A stretch of DNA of 46,070 nucleotides from Acetobacteraceae bacterium (GCA_027451405.1 DAIDJM010000032.1:1-46070); one strand, 5' to 3'; shown: positions 8,906 to 17,878, counted from the stretch's first letter. The notes: generated by a model not told the origin, from the sequence alone. A program made the numbers and translations.

Positions 8906-9895
8906 CTACTTCGCGGCTTTGGCGGAGGGCGCTGCCGGCGCGGGCGAGGTCAGGCGCCAGAGCAGGATCGAGATGCGCCGATTGGCGGCGGCGAGCGGAG
9001 TTTGCGGCAACAGCAGGTCGCGGTCGGCATGTCCGGTGACGTCGCGCAGCCGGGCTTCGGGCAGGCCGGTTTCGACCAGAATGCGGCGCGCAGCATTGGC
9101 GCGGTCGGTCGAGAGGTCCCAGTTGGTGCGGCCGGTCCCCGCATAAGGGGCCGCGTCCGTGTAGCCGGCGATGGAGACCGGCTCGGGCAGGGCCGCGAGA
9201 ATCGGGCCGAGCCGGCGCAGCAGCAGATTGGCACGGTCGTTCGGCTCGGACTGGCCGGTTGCGAACATTGGCTCGCGCTCGTCGTCGCGGATCTGCACGC
9301 GGAGCCCTTGCGGCGTGAGGTCGATGGAAAGCTGCTTCGCGAACGGGGCGAGCTTCGGGTCGGCGGCGACCGCCTGCTGCATGGCGGCGGCAGCGCGGGT
9401 GAAGGCGGCCGCCTCGGCCCGGGCGGCTTCGGCCGCCGCCCTGGCGCTCGCGCCCGGCTTCGCCGGCGGTTTGGGCGCGCCCGATTCCTCGCCGGCCAGG
9501 TTCACCTCGCCGCTCGGACCGTGTGGCACGTGATAGACCGGCGTGTCGCTGCCGTCGTCATCGAGATCGACCGGCGGCGCGTTGGCGTTCATGGTGAGCA
9601 TCGCGCCGCGATCGGAGATCATTTCGCCGTCGAGAAACGGGGAGCGGCCGGCGAACGGGCGGCCGGAGCCGGAGGTGCCGCGCGTGCTGGCGACGGTCGG
9701 GCTGAAATAGTCGGCCAGCCCGCGCTTCTGCGCCTCGGTCGTGGCGTTGATGAGCCACATCAGCAGGAAGAACGCCATCATTGCGGTAACGAAATCGGCG
9801 TAGGCGACTTTCCAGGCGCCGCCATGGTGGCCGCCGGCGACGATTTCCTCGCGGCGGATGATGGGCGCAGGTCGCTTTTCGGCGCGCTTGGGCAT
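8906..9895 (-). CDS. motB: Flagellar motor stator protein MotB
   Basis: Anchors the stator to peptidoglycan and carries the proton-accepting aspartate. The 329-residue product has a basic N-terminus, then one membrane helix with Asp34 in AYADFVTAMMAFFLLMWLI. A linker rich in Ala and Glu follows, then an OmpA-like peptidoglycan-binding domain (about 180-310: SIAGYTDAAPYAG, NWDLSTDRANAARRIL, AANRRISILL). I prefer the ATG at 9895, which gives MPKRAEKRPAPIIRRE directly before GGHHGGAWKVAYADF; GTG at 9916 is an alternative. Confidence 0.93.
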   Translation of the reverse strand: MPKRAEKRPAPIIRREEIVAGGHHGGAWKVAYADFVTAMMAFFLLMWLINATTEAQKRGLADYFSPTVASTRGTSGSGRPFAGRSPFLDGEMISDRGAMLTMNANAPPVDLDDDGSDTPVYHVPHGPSGEVNLAGEESGAPKPPAKPGASARAAAEAARAEAAAFTRAAAAMQQAVAADPKLAPFAKQLSIDLTPQGLRVQIRDDEREPMFATGQSEPNDRANLLLRRLGPILAALPEPVSIAGYTDAAPYAGTGRTNWDLSTDRANAARRILVETGLPEARLRDVTGHADRDLLLPQTPLAAANRRISILLWRLTSPAPAAPSAKAAK

Positions 9896-9968
9896 GCGGC
9901 GCACCGTATGGGACACTGGTTAATAGGCCGCTGATGGGTGGCCTGGGCCGGGCGAGGGCTCTGCCGCC

Positions 9969-10007
9969 TCGCAGCGCTCGCCCGGACCGTTGACGCGAGC
10001 GCTGCGA
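9969..10007. terminator. Perfect 13 bp inverted repeat, probable terminator
   Basis: tcgcagcgctcgc (9969-9981) and its exact reverse complement (9995-10007) flank a 13-base loop, downstream of the S10 peptidase gene on the minus strand. There is no U-tract, so it could be a Rho-dependent 3' stabiliser or a remnant of the repeat family. Confidence 0.5.
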
Positions 10008-10043
10008 TCCTGCCGGGAGCGGAAGGCCCCCGGCCCCGTCTCC

Positions 10044-11498
10044 TCAGTTACTCTCGTACATCCGCTCGACATCGGCCGCGAGGGCGGCACGGGAGGCAGG
10101 CCGCGTGTAGAGCATGTGGCCGCCCGGATAGTCCTTCAGGATCACCCGGTCGCGGCCCACCGGGAAATGCTCGACGATGAAACGCGTCGCCGCGAACGGG
10201 CACACCGTATCGAAATAGCCGTGCGCGATCAGAACATGCAGGGAGGGATTGAGCGCCAGCAACCGGCGTAGATCATCGCTCCCATTGGTCGGGCTGGGGC
10301 CGTCGCCGTGCTCATGCCAATTCCATTTCTCGTTCACCGTGTCGTCGAGAAGACGATAGGTCTCCTCGGTCTTGAAGCCGAGACCATTGGCCGCGTAGCC
10401 CGCAAACGCATTGCCATAGGCGCGGCCATAGCCTTCGAGCAGCGGGTCGGGGCTGTCGGAATTATCCTCGCCTTCGGGGAACGGATCGGCAACCGACAGG
10501 GAGAACTCGTAAAGACTGTAGAGCCGGCCGTTCTGGCTACGCACATCATGGGCCTGCGGCGAGATGAGACCGCGCTCTTTCCTGACCGCCCATTCGGGTA
10601 CGCCGGTCATGTCCGCGAGCTTATGATAGAACGCTTCCGCCGCCTGGCCCTCGAGAGGCGGGGCGACCACCGTCTGCAGATATTCGCCGAGCGCGTAGTG
10701 ATAGGCCTTGTCGGCGACATCGGGGGTGAACTTGCCGGCGCGTTCGGCGGCGGCCGAGGCCAGCGTCGGGATGGTCAGCGCGTAGGTGAGCGGATCGTCG
10801 GTGAAGAAATATTGCGTATCGATCAGCGGCGAGACCATGGTGATGCCGTTGAGCAGGATCGCCTGGTCGTGCGCGAGCGCGGTTGCGACCTTGATCGAAC
10901 GAATGCCGCCATAGCTCTCGCCGGCGAGATATTTCGGCGAGACGGCGCGGCCGTTCTTGCCGATCCAGAGTGAAATCACCTTGGCGAGCGAGCGAGCGTC
11001 CTGCTCCACGCCCCAGAACAGGCGTGGCGCCTCTTCGACCTTGGCCGGCCGGCTGTAGCCGGTGCCTACCGGGTCGATGAAGACCTCGTCGGTGAAAGCA
11101 AGCCAGGTGTTGGGATTGTCGCGCAGCGTGGCGTGGGCGCCATCGGTTTCGTGGCCGTCAGGGAAATCCAGAACTTCGGGGCCAGCGGCGCCGAGATGAA
11201 GGAAGGCGCTGCCGGCGCCCGGCCCCCCGTTGAAAAAGAATGTCACCGGCCGGTGCGCGGGGTCGGCGCCGTTCAACTTATAGGCGACGTAGAAGACCGT
11301 CGCGGCGGGTTCGCCTTTCTCGTCGCGCAGCTCGAGCGTGCCGGCGGTCGCGGTGTAGGCGAGCGTCTTGCCGTTGATCGTCAGCTTGTGCTGCGTGACG
11401 CTGTCGGCCGGGAGGAGTTTCGGGGGCTCGGGAGGCTTGTCCGCGAAGGCGGGGGTGGCGACGAGCAGGGCCAGGACGGCCGTCAAAGCGAGTTTCAT
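10044..11498 (-). CDS. Exported serine carboxypeptidase-like protein (peptidase S10)
   Basis: 484-residue alpha/beta-hydrolase of the S10 carboxypeptidase family, with a signal peptide (MKLALTAVLALLVATPAFA). S10 landmarks are present: FFFNGGPGAGS (oxyanion region), FIDPVGTGYSRP, LAGESYGGIRS with the nucleophile Ser, YFDTVCPFAATRF with the Asp, and PGGHMLY with the His. It probably trims peptides from the C-terminus in the periplasm. Together with the S9 peptidase at 5449 it gives two exported peptidases within 6 kb. The exact substrate is unknown. Confidence 0.9.
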   Translation of the reverse strand: MKLALTAVLALLVATPAFADKPPEPPKLLPADSVTQHKLTINGKTLAYTATAGTLELRDEKGEPAATVFYVAYKLNGADPAHRPVTFFFNGGPGAGSAFLHLGAAGPEVLDFPDGHETDGAHATLRDNPNTWLAFTDEVFIDPVGTGYSRPAKVEEAPRLFWGVEQDARSLAKVISLWIGKNGRAVSPKYLAGESYGGIRSIKVATALAHDQAILLNGITMVSPLIDTQYFFTDDPLTYALTIPTLASAAAERAGKFTPDVADKAYHYALGEYLQTVVAPPLEGQAAEAFYHKLADMTGVPEWAVRKERGLISPQAHDVRSQNGRLYSLYEFSLSVADPFPEGEDNSDSPDPLLEGYGRAYGNAFAGYAANGLGFKTEETYRLLDDTVNEKWNWHEHGDGPSPTNGSDDLRRLLALNPSLHVLIAHGYFDTVCPFAATRFIVEHFPVGRDRVILKDYPGGHMLYTRPASRAALAADVERMYESN

Positions 11499-11669
11499 GG
11501 GGGCGCACGGGAACGGAGCGGGGGACGGCTGTCAAGCCTCTACCCGTGGGAGCGTAACAGAGTGTCGTGTTTTTTAAGAACGCGGTGGAAGGGGATTGTT
11601 TCCGTAGCCTGAAGGCAAACACACGAAGGTTCTTGGTCTTCTTCCTCCGGGGAAGGTGCGGAGCCTCTT

Positions 11670-13007
11670 TCAGAACACAAGCACCGTCTTGACGTCGAAC
11701 ACCAGCGCATTGCGCAATTCGTTCGTGCCCGCCGGGTGGAAAACATATTGCAGGCCGGGCCGGATATTGGCCCAAGGCGTGATCTCGGCCCCGTAATTGG
11801 CCTCGATCATGGATTCCTGCGAGACGCCCGGCACCCGATAGCCCTCGGCCTGCAGGCCATGCAGGACGGCGCCGACCGAACCGTTGATCGAGGCGATGGC
11901 AAAGCCGAGCGACAGGGTGTCGTCCGGGCGGCCGGGGAAGGTTCCGTGACGCACGAGACCCGTGTTGCCGAACCAGTTCAGAAAAGCACTCGCCTTGTCG
12001 CCCCATTGCAGATTGGCGAAGATTGCGATGCCGCCGCCGGCATCCTGTTCGACGAGCTGGTCGGCCAGGAGCCAGCCACCATACCGTCCGCTGCGCAGCA
12101 TCGCCGGGAGGTTCGAAACAGCCGCAAGATCGGGCGCCACGTAGCGGGATATCTGAGACGTAACGGTCGGGTTCGAGGAATTATCGTAATAGGCTCCGAA
12201 ACGGTAGTTGCCGAGATAACCGCCCGGGCGGTCGCCGACGGTGATGCCGGTTTCCATGAAGGTGGCTACACCCTCGGCGCCGCCGGTGCCCAGCTTCCAG
12301 CCATTGCTCGAAGCGAGAATGGAGGGATTGACCTCGTAGGCGCCGCCTTCGAGATAGAAGTCGTGCGCCAGGTAGAGTTTGACCCGCGCGCCCCAGGCCG
12401 ACGCAGGGTAGGCAACGTAGCCGGGTGTGTTCACCGGGGCCGCGATGGGAGTTCCACATATCGCATTGTTCTGGAAATCGCAGTAGATCGGATCACTGAA
12501 ATAAACAGGGGAACTCGCGAAGTCATTTTCCGTGTTGATGTGGCCAGCTTCGACATCCACTGCCCCACCAAAGAGTGTCTGCTCGTAGCTCAGTTGCGTC
12601 AGGCGGACGGTCTGGCCATCGCCATAGATTTCCTGCACGGTCAGGATGTTATGGATTTTGTCTTTCGATAGCGAGCTGCCGGCACGCTCGGTGATTTGCA
12701 GGTGGAAGGTGCCGCCCAGCCACCCAAGCAGCCTGCTGTCCAGGTCGGCGCTGACCATGAATTCGTGGGCGTAGGCGCCGCCCTGATTGTAGCCGCCGAC
12801 AGGATTGCCGGATATCTCGGACACGTAGTGTGCGTTCAAATGAACGCCGCTTTGCTCGAGCTCGGAGCGGAGACCGCCCCAGTCACCGGTCAACTGCTGC
12901 CAATCGAACCAGCTGCCGGTCGAAACGGCGGGCGGGGTGGGATCGGCCAAGGATGCGGGGGCCGACAGCAACAGGACCGCCACGGCCAGCGCTGGGGCGT
13001 TCGGCAT
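11670..13007 (-). CDS. oprB: Carbohydrate-selective porin OprB
   Basis: Outer-membrane beta-barrel of the OprB family, which passes sugars into the periplasm. The 445-residue product has a signal peptide (ends SAPASLA), then the characteristic opening WFDWQQLTGDWGGLRSELEQSGV. It ends in an aromatic-terminal strand (VFDVKTVLVF), typical of outer-membrane proteins. The ATG at 13007 has GGAGGT 8 bp upstream. It is divergent from a sugar/H+ symporter with 120 bp between the starts, suggesting a joint uptake unit. Confidence 0.93.
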   Translation of the reverse strand: MPNAPALAVAVLLLSAPASLADPTPPAVSTGSWFDWQQLTGDWGGLRSELEQSGVHLNAHYVSEISGNPVGGYNQGGAYAHEFMVSADLDSRLLGWLGGTFHLQITERAGSSLSKDKIHNILTVQEIYGDGQTVRLTQLSYEQTLFGGAVDVEAGHINTENDFASSPVYFSDPIYCDFQNNAICGTPIAAPVNTPGYVAYPASAWGARVKLYLAHDFYLEGGAYEVNPSILASSNGWKLGTGGAEGVATFMETGITVGDRPGGYLGNYRFGAYYDNSSNPTVTSQISRYVAPDLAAVSNLPAMLRSGRYGGWLLADQLVEQDAGGGIAIFANLQWGDKASAFLNWFGNTGLVRHGTFPGRPDDTLSLGFAIASINGSVGAVLHGLQAEGYRVPGVSQESMIEANYGAEITPWANIRPGLQYVFHPAGTNELRNALVFDVKTVLVF

Positions 13008-13127
13008 GGCTCGGCACCTCCGGTAGAATTCGGCTTGCCAAGCTGGCGGTTCCAGGCTCGCCTGTCACGGATCGGAACGCAGGAGGCGGCGGCGCGCTTC
13101 GCTTCTTGCCAAAAGGGAGAAACAGCC

Positions 13128-14489
13128 GTGGCAATCAACCTGGTCACGCTCATCGCCTCGCTGGGCGGGCTGCTGTTCGGTTACGATACCGGCGTGATTT
13201 CGGGCGCGCTGCCCTTCATGAAGCATGATTTCAATCTCACCCCGACCATGCAAGGCATCGCCACCGGTTCCGTGCTGATCGGCGCGACGATCGGGGCCGC
13301 CTTCGCGGGCTGGATTTCCGATCAGTTCGGCCGCCGCCGTGTGATTCTCGTCGTGGCCCTTCTGTTCGTCGCCGGCGCGCTGGTCTCAGCGACAGCGCCG
13401 GCCCTGACGATTTTCCTGGCAGGCCGAGCCGTTGTCGGAATCGCGATCGGCGTGGCGTCGATGCTGACGCCGCTCTACCTGGCAGAGATCGCAGCCAAGG
13501 ATCGGCGAGGTGCCGTCGTTTCGCTCAATCAGTTCTGCATCACGCTGGGCATCCTGGTATCCTACCTGGTGGACTATGCGCTGGCGAACAGCGCGAACAA
13601 TTGGCGCTGGATGCTCGGGCTCGGCAGCGTTCCCGGCCTGATCCTGTTTTGCGGCATGCTGTTCCTGCCCGAGAGCCCGCGTTGGTTGGCGGGACGCGGG
13701 CGCATGGACGAGGCGCGCGCCGCGCTGGCCCGGCGTGGCGGCGCCGATATCGAGAGCGAATGGCGCGAGTTGCGCGCCGATCTGCGCGGCGCAGGCGAGC
13801 GCACCGTGCCTTGGTCTGCACTGTTCGAGCCGCGCGGACGAAGGCCGCTCGTGATCGGCGTCGCGCTTGCAATCTTTCAGCAGATCACCGGCATCAACAC
13901 AGTGATCTATTACGCCCCGATCATTTTTCAGAGTGCGGGTCTGTCTTCGGCATCCGTATCGATTCTGGCGACCGCCGGCGTCGGGCTCGTGAACGTCATC
14001 ATGACGGTGGTTGCCATGATGCTGCTCGACCGCGCCGGACGCCGCGCGCTGCTGCTCTGGGGGCTTGCCGGCATGATCGCGACATTGCTGGTGCTGGCCT
14101 GGGGCTTCACTGCCCATGTGCAGGGTGCGGCCGCCGCCATCACGGTGAGTTCGGTCGCGGTCTATGTCGGCTTCTTTGCGATCGGGCTGGGGCCGGTCTT
14201 CTGGCTGTTGATTTCGGAGATTTTCCCGCTTGCGGTACGCGGGCGGGGCATGAGCGTCGCGACCGTCGCGAACTGGGGCTCGAATTTCGCGGTGACGCTG
14301 GTCTTCCCGATCCTGACGGCGGCCCTCGGCAGCGCGCCGGTGTTTCTCATCTTCGCGGGACTGAGCGTATTGGCGCTGCTGTTCACCTGGGGTGCGGTGC
14401 CGGAGACGAAGGGACGTTCCCTCGAGGAGATCGAGGTGGCCCTTGCCGGAGGCGCTTCACTTGGCGCAAAGCAACGGCGCGTTGCCTAA
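13128..14489 (+). CDS. Sugar/H+ symporter, MFS sugar porter family
   Basis: 453-residue inner-membrane transporter with 12 predicted helices. Sugar-porter signatures are GGLLFGYDTGVISGAL (helix 1), DQFGRRRVILV, PESPRWL at the end of the first half, QQITGINTVIYYAPIIF (helix 7), DRAGRRALLL and VPETKGRSLEEIE at the C-terminus. I use the GTG at 13128 with AAAAGGGAG upstream; the open frame further upstream is antisense to oprB. The divergent OprB porin suggests sequential sugar entry through the outer and inner membranes. The sugar cannot be named; relatives carry xylose, galactose, arabinose or glucose. Confidence 0.9.
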   Translation: MAINLVTLIASLGGLLFGYDTGVISGALPFMKHDFNLTPTMQGIATGSVLIGATIGAAFAGWISDQFGRRRVILVVALLFVAGALVSATAPALTIFLAGRAVVGIAIGVASMLTPLYLAEIAAKDRRGAVVSLNQFCITLGILVSYLVDYALANSANNWRWMLGLGSVPGLILFCGMLFLPESPRWLAGRGRMDEARAALARRGGADIESEWRELRADLRGAGERTVPWSALFEPRGRRPLVIGVALAIFQQITGINTVIYYAPIIFQSAGLSSASVSILATAGVGLVNVIMTVVAMMLLDRAGRRALLLWGLAGMIATLLVLAWGFTAHVQGAAAAITVSSVAVYVGFFAIGLGPVFWLLISEIFPLAVRGRGMSVATVANWGSNFAVTLVFPILTAALGSAPVFLIFAGLSVLALLFTWGAVPETKGRSLEEIEVALAGGASLGAKQRRVA

Positions 14490-14520
14490 GCGAAGCGACG
14501 CGGACGCGCGCAGGGACCTC

Positions 14521-15375
14521 ATGCCGAAAAAACGCCTGGCCGTGGTCACCATGGTGCACAACGAGCCGGACCTCCTGCCGGTTTGGTACGGGCATTACGT
14601 GCGCGAACTGGGGCATAACTCGCTTTATGTCATCGATCATGGATCGACCGTTCCCCTCGTGTTTCCGGGACCGGAACCGCGGGTCACCCGGTTGCCGACA
14701 TCGCCGCTGGAGGAGGGATGGCGCTGCGCCCTAGTTTCGCAATTTTGCAACGCTCTGCTCGAGGAATACGAGCACGTACTCTACACCGACGTGGACGAGC
14801 TGATCGTCCCTGATCCGGCACGCGCCCGTGGACTGCTGGATTATTGCGGCCGCTGGACGTTCGAGGTGACGACGGTATTCGGTTCCGACGTCGTGCAGGT
14901 GCCGGAAGAAGATCCGATCGATTTCTCCCGGCCGGTGAGCGCTCAACGCCACTGGATCCGGCCCTATTCCAACCTGTGCAAGCCGCTTCTGATCCGCCGT
15001 CCTGTCCGCTGGAGCGCCGGTTTCCACTACGCGGACGCCGCCAGCTGTTTCGGCGGTCTCTATCTTTTCCACATTGCCTATGCGGATTTCGGTATGCTCG
15101 AGCGCCGGCAGCTCAAGCGGGTGAGCGTGAAGCGCGCCGAGGGCAACGCCATGCACCACGGTATTCCGCCGCGACAGATGGTGCGCCACATCCGGCAGGA
15201 TTATGCGGACCTACCGCGCCGCCCAGGCCCGTCGCTCGGCGCCGAGCCGGAAGCCGCCTACCAGCGCCGCCTGATCGAAGCCGGCGAGACCCATGGCGGC
15301 AACCGGCTCATTGGGTCCAACCATCAAAGCCCCGAGCTCTGGAAGATCCCCCCTTCCTTCGACGGCGCGTTCTGA
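14521..15375 (+). CDS. Glycosyltransferase, family 2-like (PF13704 type)
   Basis: 284-residue protein beginning KKRLAVVTMVHNEPDLLPVW, the first strand of a GT-A fold that relatives show as TMVHNE. A DxD-type metal motif appears at VLYTDVDELIVPD. This matches the glycosyltransferase 2-4 group found in alphaproteobacterial exopolysaccharide or protein-modification genes. No membrane segment is present, so it is cytosolic. The ATG at 14521 overlaps nothing; the longer frame (14392) runs through the end of the transporter gene. Neighbours do not reveal the acceptor. Confidence 0.75.
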   Translation: MPKKRLAVVTMVHNEPDLLPVWYGHYVRELGHNSLYVIDHGSTVPLVFPGPEPRVTRLPTSPLEEGWRCALVSQFCNALLEEYEHVLYTDVDELIVPDPARARGLLDYCGRWTFEVTTVFGSDVVQVPEEDPIDFSRPVSAQRHWIRPYSNLCKPLLIRRPVRWSAGFHYADAASCFGGLYLFHIAYADFGMLERRQLKRVSVKRAEGNAMHHGIPPRQMVRHIRQDYADLPRRPGPSLGAEPEAAYQRRLIEAGETHGGNRLIGSNHQSPELWKIPPSFDGAF

Positions 15376-15406
15376 CCCGACGGATACGTTGCCGGCGCCC
15401 CCCCCT

Positions 15407-15437
15407 GGTGTTAGGTTAACGCCGATCACATAACACC
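15407..15437. promoter_or_regulatory. Inverted repeat before the P450 gene
   Basis: ggtgtta (15407-15413) and taacacc (15431-15437) are perfect 7 bp arms around a 17-base spacer. They end just before the GGAGG ribosome-binding site of the P450 gene. The position fits an operator or a hairpin that controls translation; which one is undecided. Confidence 0.4.
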
Positions 15438-15448
15438 GGAGGAACGCC

Positions 15449-16696
15449 ATGGACCAGCTTGTGGCCGATCCCTTGGCCGAGGATGCCTCGACGCTGCCGC
15501 TGGAGGACCTCAATCCGGCGCAGCCCATTTTGTTTCAACGCGACGCCATGTGGCCCTATTTCGCGCGGTTGCGTCGCGAAGCTCCCGTCCATTATTGTCG
15601 GGAAAGCGAGTTCGGACCTTACTGGTCGGTCAGCACCTTTCGTCTAATACAGCAGGTTGAGGCCGATCACGAGACGTTCTCGTCTGACGTGCATCGTGGC
15701 GGCATCATCGTGCGGGATCCCGAGCCCGGTTTCATCATGCCGATGTTCATCGCCATGGATCCGCCGAAGCATGACGAGCAACGGGCCGCGGTCAATCCGA
15801 TCGTCTCACCGTCGAACCTGGCCCGCTTTGAGACCCTCATCCGCGAGCGCGCGGCATCGATTCTGGATGCGCTGCCGCGGGGCGAGGTTTTCGACTGGGT
15901 ACCGGCTGTGTCGATCGAACTGACCACGCAGATGCTCGCCACGCTGTTCGATTTTCCCTGGAACGACCGGCATCTGCTGCGGAAATGGTCCGACTACGCG
16001 ACGACGGTGCCGGGCGGCGGCCTCATCGAGACGGAGGAGGAACGCCAGGCGGTCCTTCTCGAATGTTTGCAATACTTCACGCAGTTATGGAACGAGCGCG
16101 TGAATGCGGCGCCGCGGGGCGATCTGGTTTCGCTGATGGCGCATGCCGAGGCGACGCGGCACCAGTCGCCCATGGAATATCTCGGCAATCTGATCCTGCT
16201 GATCGTCGGCGGCAATGACACCACGCGCAATTCGATCAGCGGCGGCATCTACGGGCTCAATAAGTTTCCTGCTGAATACGATAAGTTGCTTGCAAACCCC
16301 GGGCTGGTGCCGAACATGGTGCCCGAGATCATCCGCTGGCAGACGCCGCTCGCTCATATGCGCCGCACGGCGACACGGAATGCCGAACTGAACGGACAGC
16401 GCATCCGGGAGGGTGACCGCGTGGTGATGTGGTACGTGTCCGGCAACCGGGACGAGACGGTGATTCCCGAGGGCGACCGGCTGATCATCGATCGCGAACG
16501 GCCGAAGCGGCATTTGTCGTTCGGATTCGGGCTGCATCGTTGTCTGGGCGAGAGGCTGGCCGAAATGCAACTGCGCATCGTTTGGGAAGAAATCCTAAGG
16601 CGATTCGGACGAATCGAAGTCATGGCGGAGCCTCGGCGCGTGTTCTCAAGCTTCGTGAAGGGCTATGAAAGCCTGATGGTGCGCATCCCCACCTGA
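15449..16696 (+). CDS. Cytochrome P450, CYP153-like
   Basis: 415-residue soluble bacterial P450. Visible parts are MDPPKHDEQRAAVNPIVSP (helix C region), LLIVGGNDTTRNSISGG (helix I oxygen-activating threonines), EIIRWQTPLAHMRRTA (ExxR of helix K) and the heme loop FGFGLHRCLGERLAEMQ with Cys365 as the iron ligand. GGNDTTRNS is characteristic of CYP153 enzymes, which hydroxylate alkanes and fatty acids at the terminal carbon, so that assignment is likely but by motif only. No ferredoxin or reductase gene is adjacent, so its electron partners must be encoded elsewhere. The ribosome-binding site is CCGGAGGAACGCC. Confidence 0.9.
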   Translation: MDQLVADPLAEDASTLPLEDLNPAQPILFQRDAMWPYFARLRREAPVHYCRESEFGPYWSVSTFRLIQQVEADHETFSSDVHRGGIIVRDPEPGFIMPMFIAMDPPKHDEQRAAVNPIVSPSNLARFETLIRERAASILDALPRGEVFDWVPAVSIELTTQMLATLFDFPWNDRHLLRKWSDYATTVPGGGLIETEEERQAVLLECLQYFTQLWNERVNAAPRGDLVSLMAHAEATRHQSPMEYLGNLILLIVGGNDTTRNSISGGIYGLNKFPAEYDKLLANPGLVPNMVPEIIRWQTPLAHMRRTATRNAELNGQRIREGDRVVMWYVSGNRDETVIPEGDRLIIDRERPKRHLSFGFGLHRCLGERLAEMQLRIVWEEILRRFGRIEVMAEPRRVFSSFVKGYESLMVRIPT

Positions 16697-16721
16697 AAAT
16701 AGGGCCCACCTGAAAACAGGG
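16688..16721 (+). repeat. Tandem 17 bp duplication across the P450 stop codon
   Basis: cccacctgaaaataggg (16688-16704) is followed immediately by cccacctgaaaacaggg (16705-16721), differing at one base. The P450 stop TGA lies inside the first unit, so the duplication looks recent and lies outside the coding region. Confidence 0.7.
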
Positions 16722-16816
16722 TTTGCGGCTGCTCGGCCCCGCACGGGACCGGGAGGCTAGGCCCCTCTTCTGTGGGCCCTGGCCACCCGCGCCCGCAAGC
16801 CTTAACGTCGGGTCAG

Positions 16817-17275
16817 ATGATCGAAGCTGCCGTTACGGGCCCCGCCGACCCCATCGCGGTCCGCCTCCTGGAAGCCGTGCGCGAGACCGAACCTGCCGGC
16901 GCCAGCGTTCTCCTCAACCTCGACGCGGTCGCCTCGCCCGAGGACATCATTCTCGCGACCGAGAGCTTTGCGGTTTCCTGCAGGCCGGGCGGCGCCGTGG
17001 TGACGCTGCTGCGCGCTGGAGCCGGATGGGAGGATGCGCGCCGCGTGAGTACCCTGGCGACTTTCACACGACACGCGGCTCTTGCCTGGGCGCCGAAGGG
17101 CCTGCGGTTCAATGCGATCGTGCTGGGCGTCCCCGGACCTGTCGGTTGGAACGCCTGCGGGGACGACGGCGCGGTTGCGGCCGCGCCGGCGACGGCGGCA
17201 GACATCGCGCGCGTCGGGATGGCCATGCTCCGGCTGCGCTCGATGACCGGGCAGATCGTCCGGTTGGCCGCATGA
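16817..17275 (+). CDS. Reduced SDR-like (Rossmann-fold) protein before folB
   Basis: 152-residue protein whose second half resembles the C-terminal half of short-chain dehydrogenases: RHAALAWAPKGLRFNAIVLG matches the usual ALA.ELAPKGIRVNAVAPG, and DIARVGMAMLRLRSMTGQIVRLAA matches the tail strand. The glycine-rich TGxxxGIG loop and the YxxxK catalytic pair are absent, so ordinary dehydrogenase activity is unlikely. Its stop overlaps the folB start (ATGA), so it is translationally coupled to folate synthesis. It may be a degenerate SDR or a non-catalytic partner. Confidence 0.6.
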   Translation: MIEAAVTGPADPIAVRLLEAVRETEPAGASVLLNLDAVASPEDIILATESFAVSCRPGGAVVTLLRAGAGWEDARRVSTLATFTRHAALAWAPKGLRFNAIVLGVPGPVGWNACGDDGAVAAAPATAADIARVGMAMLRLRSMTGQIVRLAA

Positions 17276-17709
17276 ACGCGCGCATCGCGAGTGCGGCCCA
17301 GACGCTGCGCCATGTCTTTTTACGCGACATGGTTCTGCAGGCCTCAATCGGCGTGCATGCGGCCGAACATGAGGCGAAGCAGCGCGTGCGGATCAATATC
17401 GATCTCGCGGTGATCGATGATGCCGCGCGCAATCTCTCGCGCGCGGCGCCCGGGCGCGACATTCTGTCGCGTGTCGTGGATTACGAGGCCGTTGCCGACC
17501 GCGTGCGCGCCATCGTCGCTTCGGGCCATGTGAGCCTCGTGGAAACTTTGGCCGAGCGGATCGCCTTGTCCTGCTTGCTCGACGGACGTGTTCGGCTCGC
17601 GCGGGTGCGGGTGGAAAAGCTCGACGTTTTCGCCGATACTGCCTCCGTCGGTGTCGAAATCGAGCGCCAAGCCGACCTCGCGGAGCAAATAATCCCCGAT
17701 CGGCCTTGA
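17272..17709 (+). CDS. folB: Dihydroneopterin aldolase
   Basis: Converts 7,8-dihydroneopterin to the hydroxymethyl pterin and glycolaldehyde in folate synthesis. The 145-residue product shows the T-fold family pattern: LRDMVLQASIGVHAAEHEAKQ with the active-site region Glu, VDYEAVADRV, LVETLAERIA and the C-terminal VRVEKLDVFADTASVGVEIER with the conserved Lys. The ATG at 17272 overlaps the upstream stop. It is slightly longer than most FolB proteins (about 120) because of a short N- and C-terminal extension. Confidence 0.9.
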   Translation: MNARIASAAQTLRHVFLRDMVLQASIGVHAAEHEAKQRVRINIDLAVIDDAARNLSRAAPGRDILSRVVDYEAVADRVRAIVASGHVSLVETLAERIALSCLLDGRVRLARVRVEKLDVFADTASVGVEIERQADLAEQIIPDRP

Positions 17710-17769
17710 CTCCGTTTATTTACAACTCACTACAGTTTGATGCCTCTTCTGTGACGGCGCGCGATGTCA

Positions 17770-17788
17770 CTTTGATTTAAAATCAAAG
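17770..17788. promoter_or_regulatory. AT-rich palindrome in the folB-uvrC gap
   Basis: ctttgattt and aaatcaaag are perfect 9 bp arms around a single A. It is strikingly AT-rich for this genome. It could be a regulator-binding site or the folB terminator stem, though no U-tract follows. Confidence 0.45.
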
Positions 17789-17878
17789 GGTTGTGTCGGG
17801 TAGCCGCCGTCACCTCTGTCACATTTCGGTGGTCGCGAATTCGACCGCGAACCGGTTGTGCGCGGCTCGCCCACAGAC

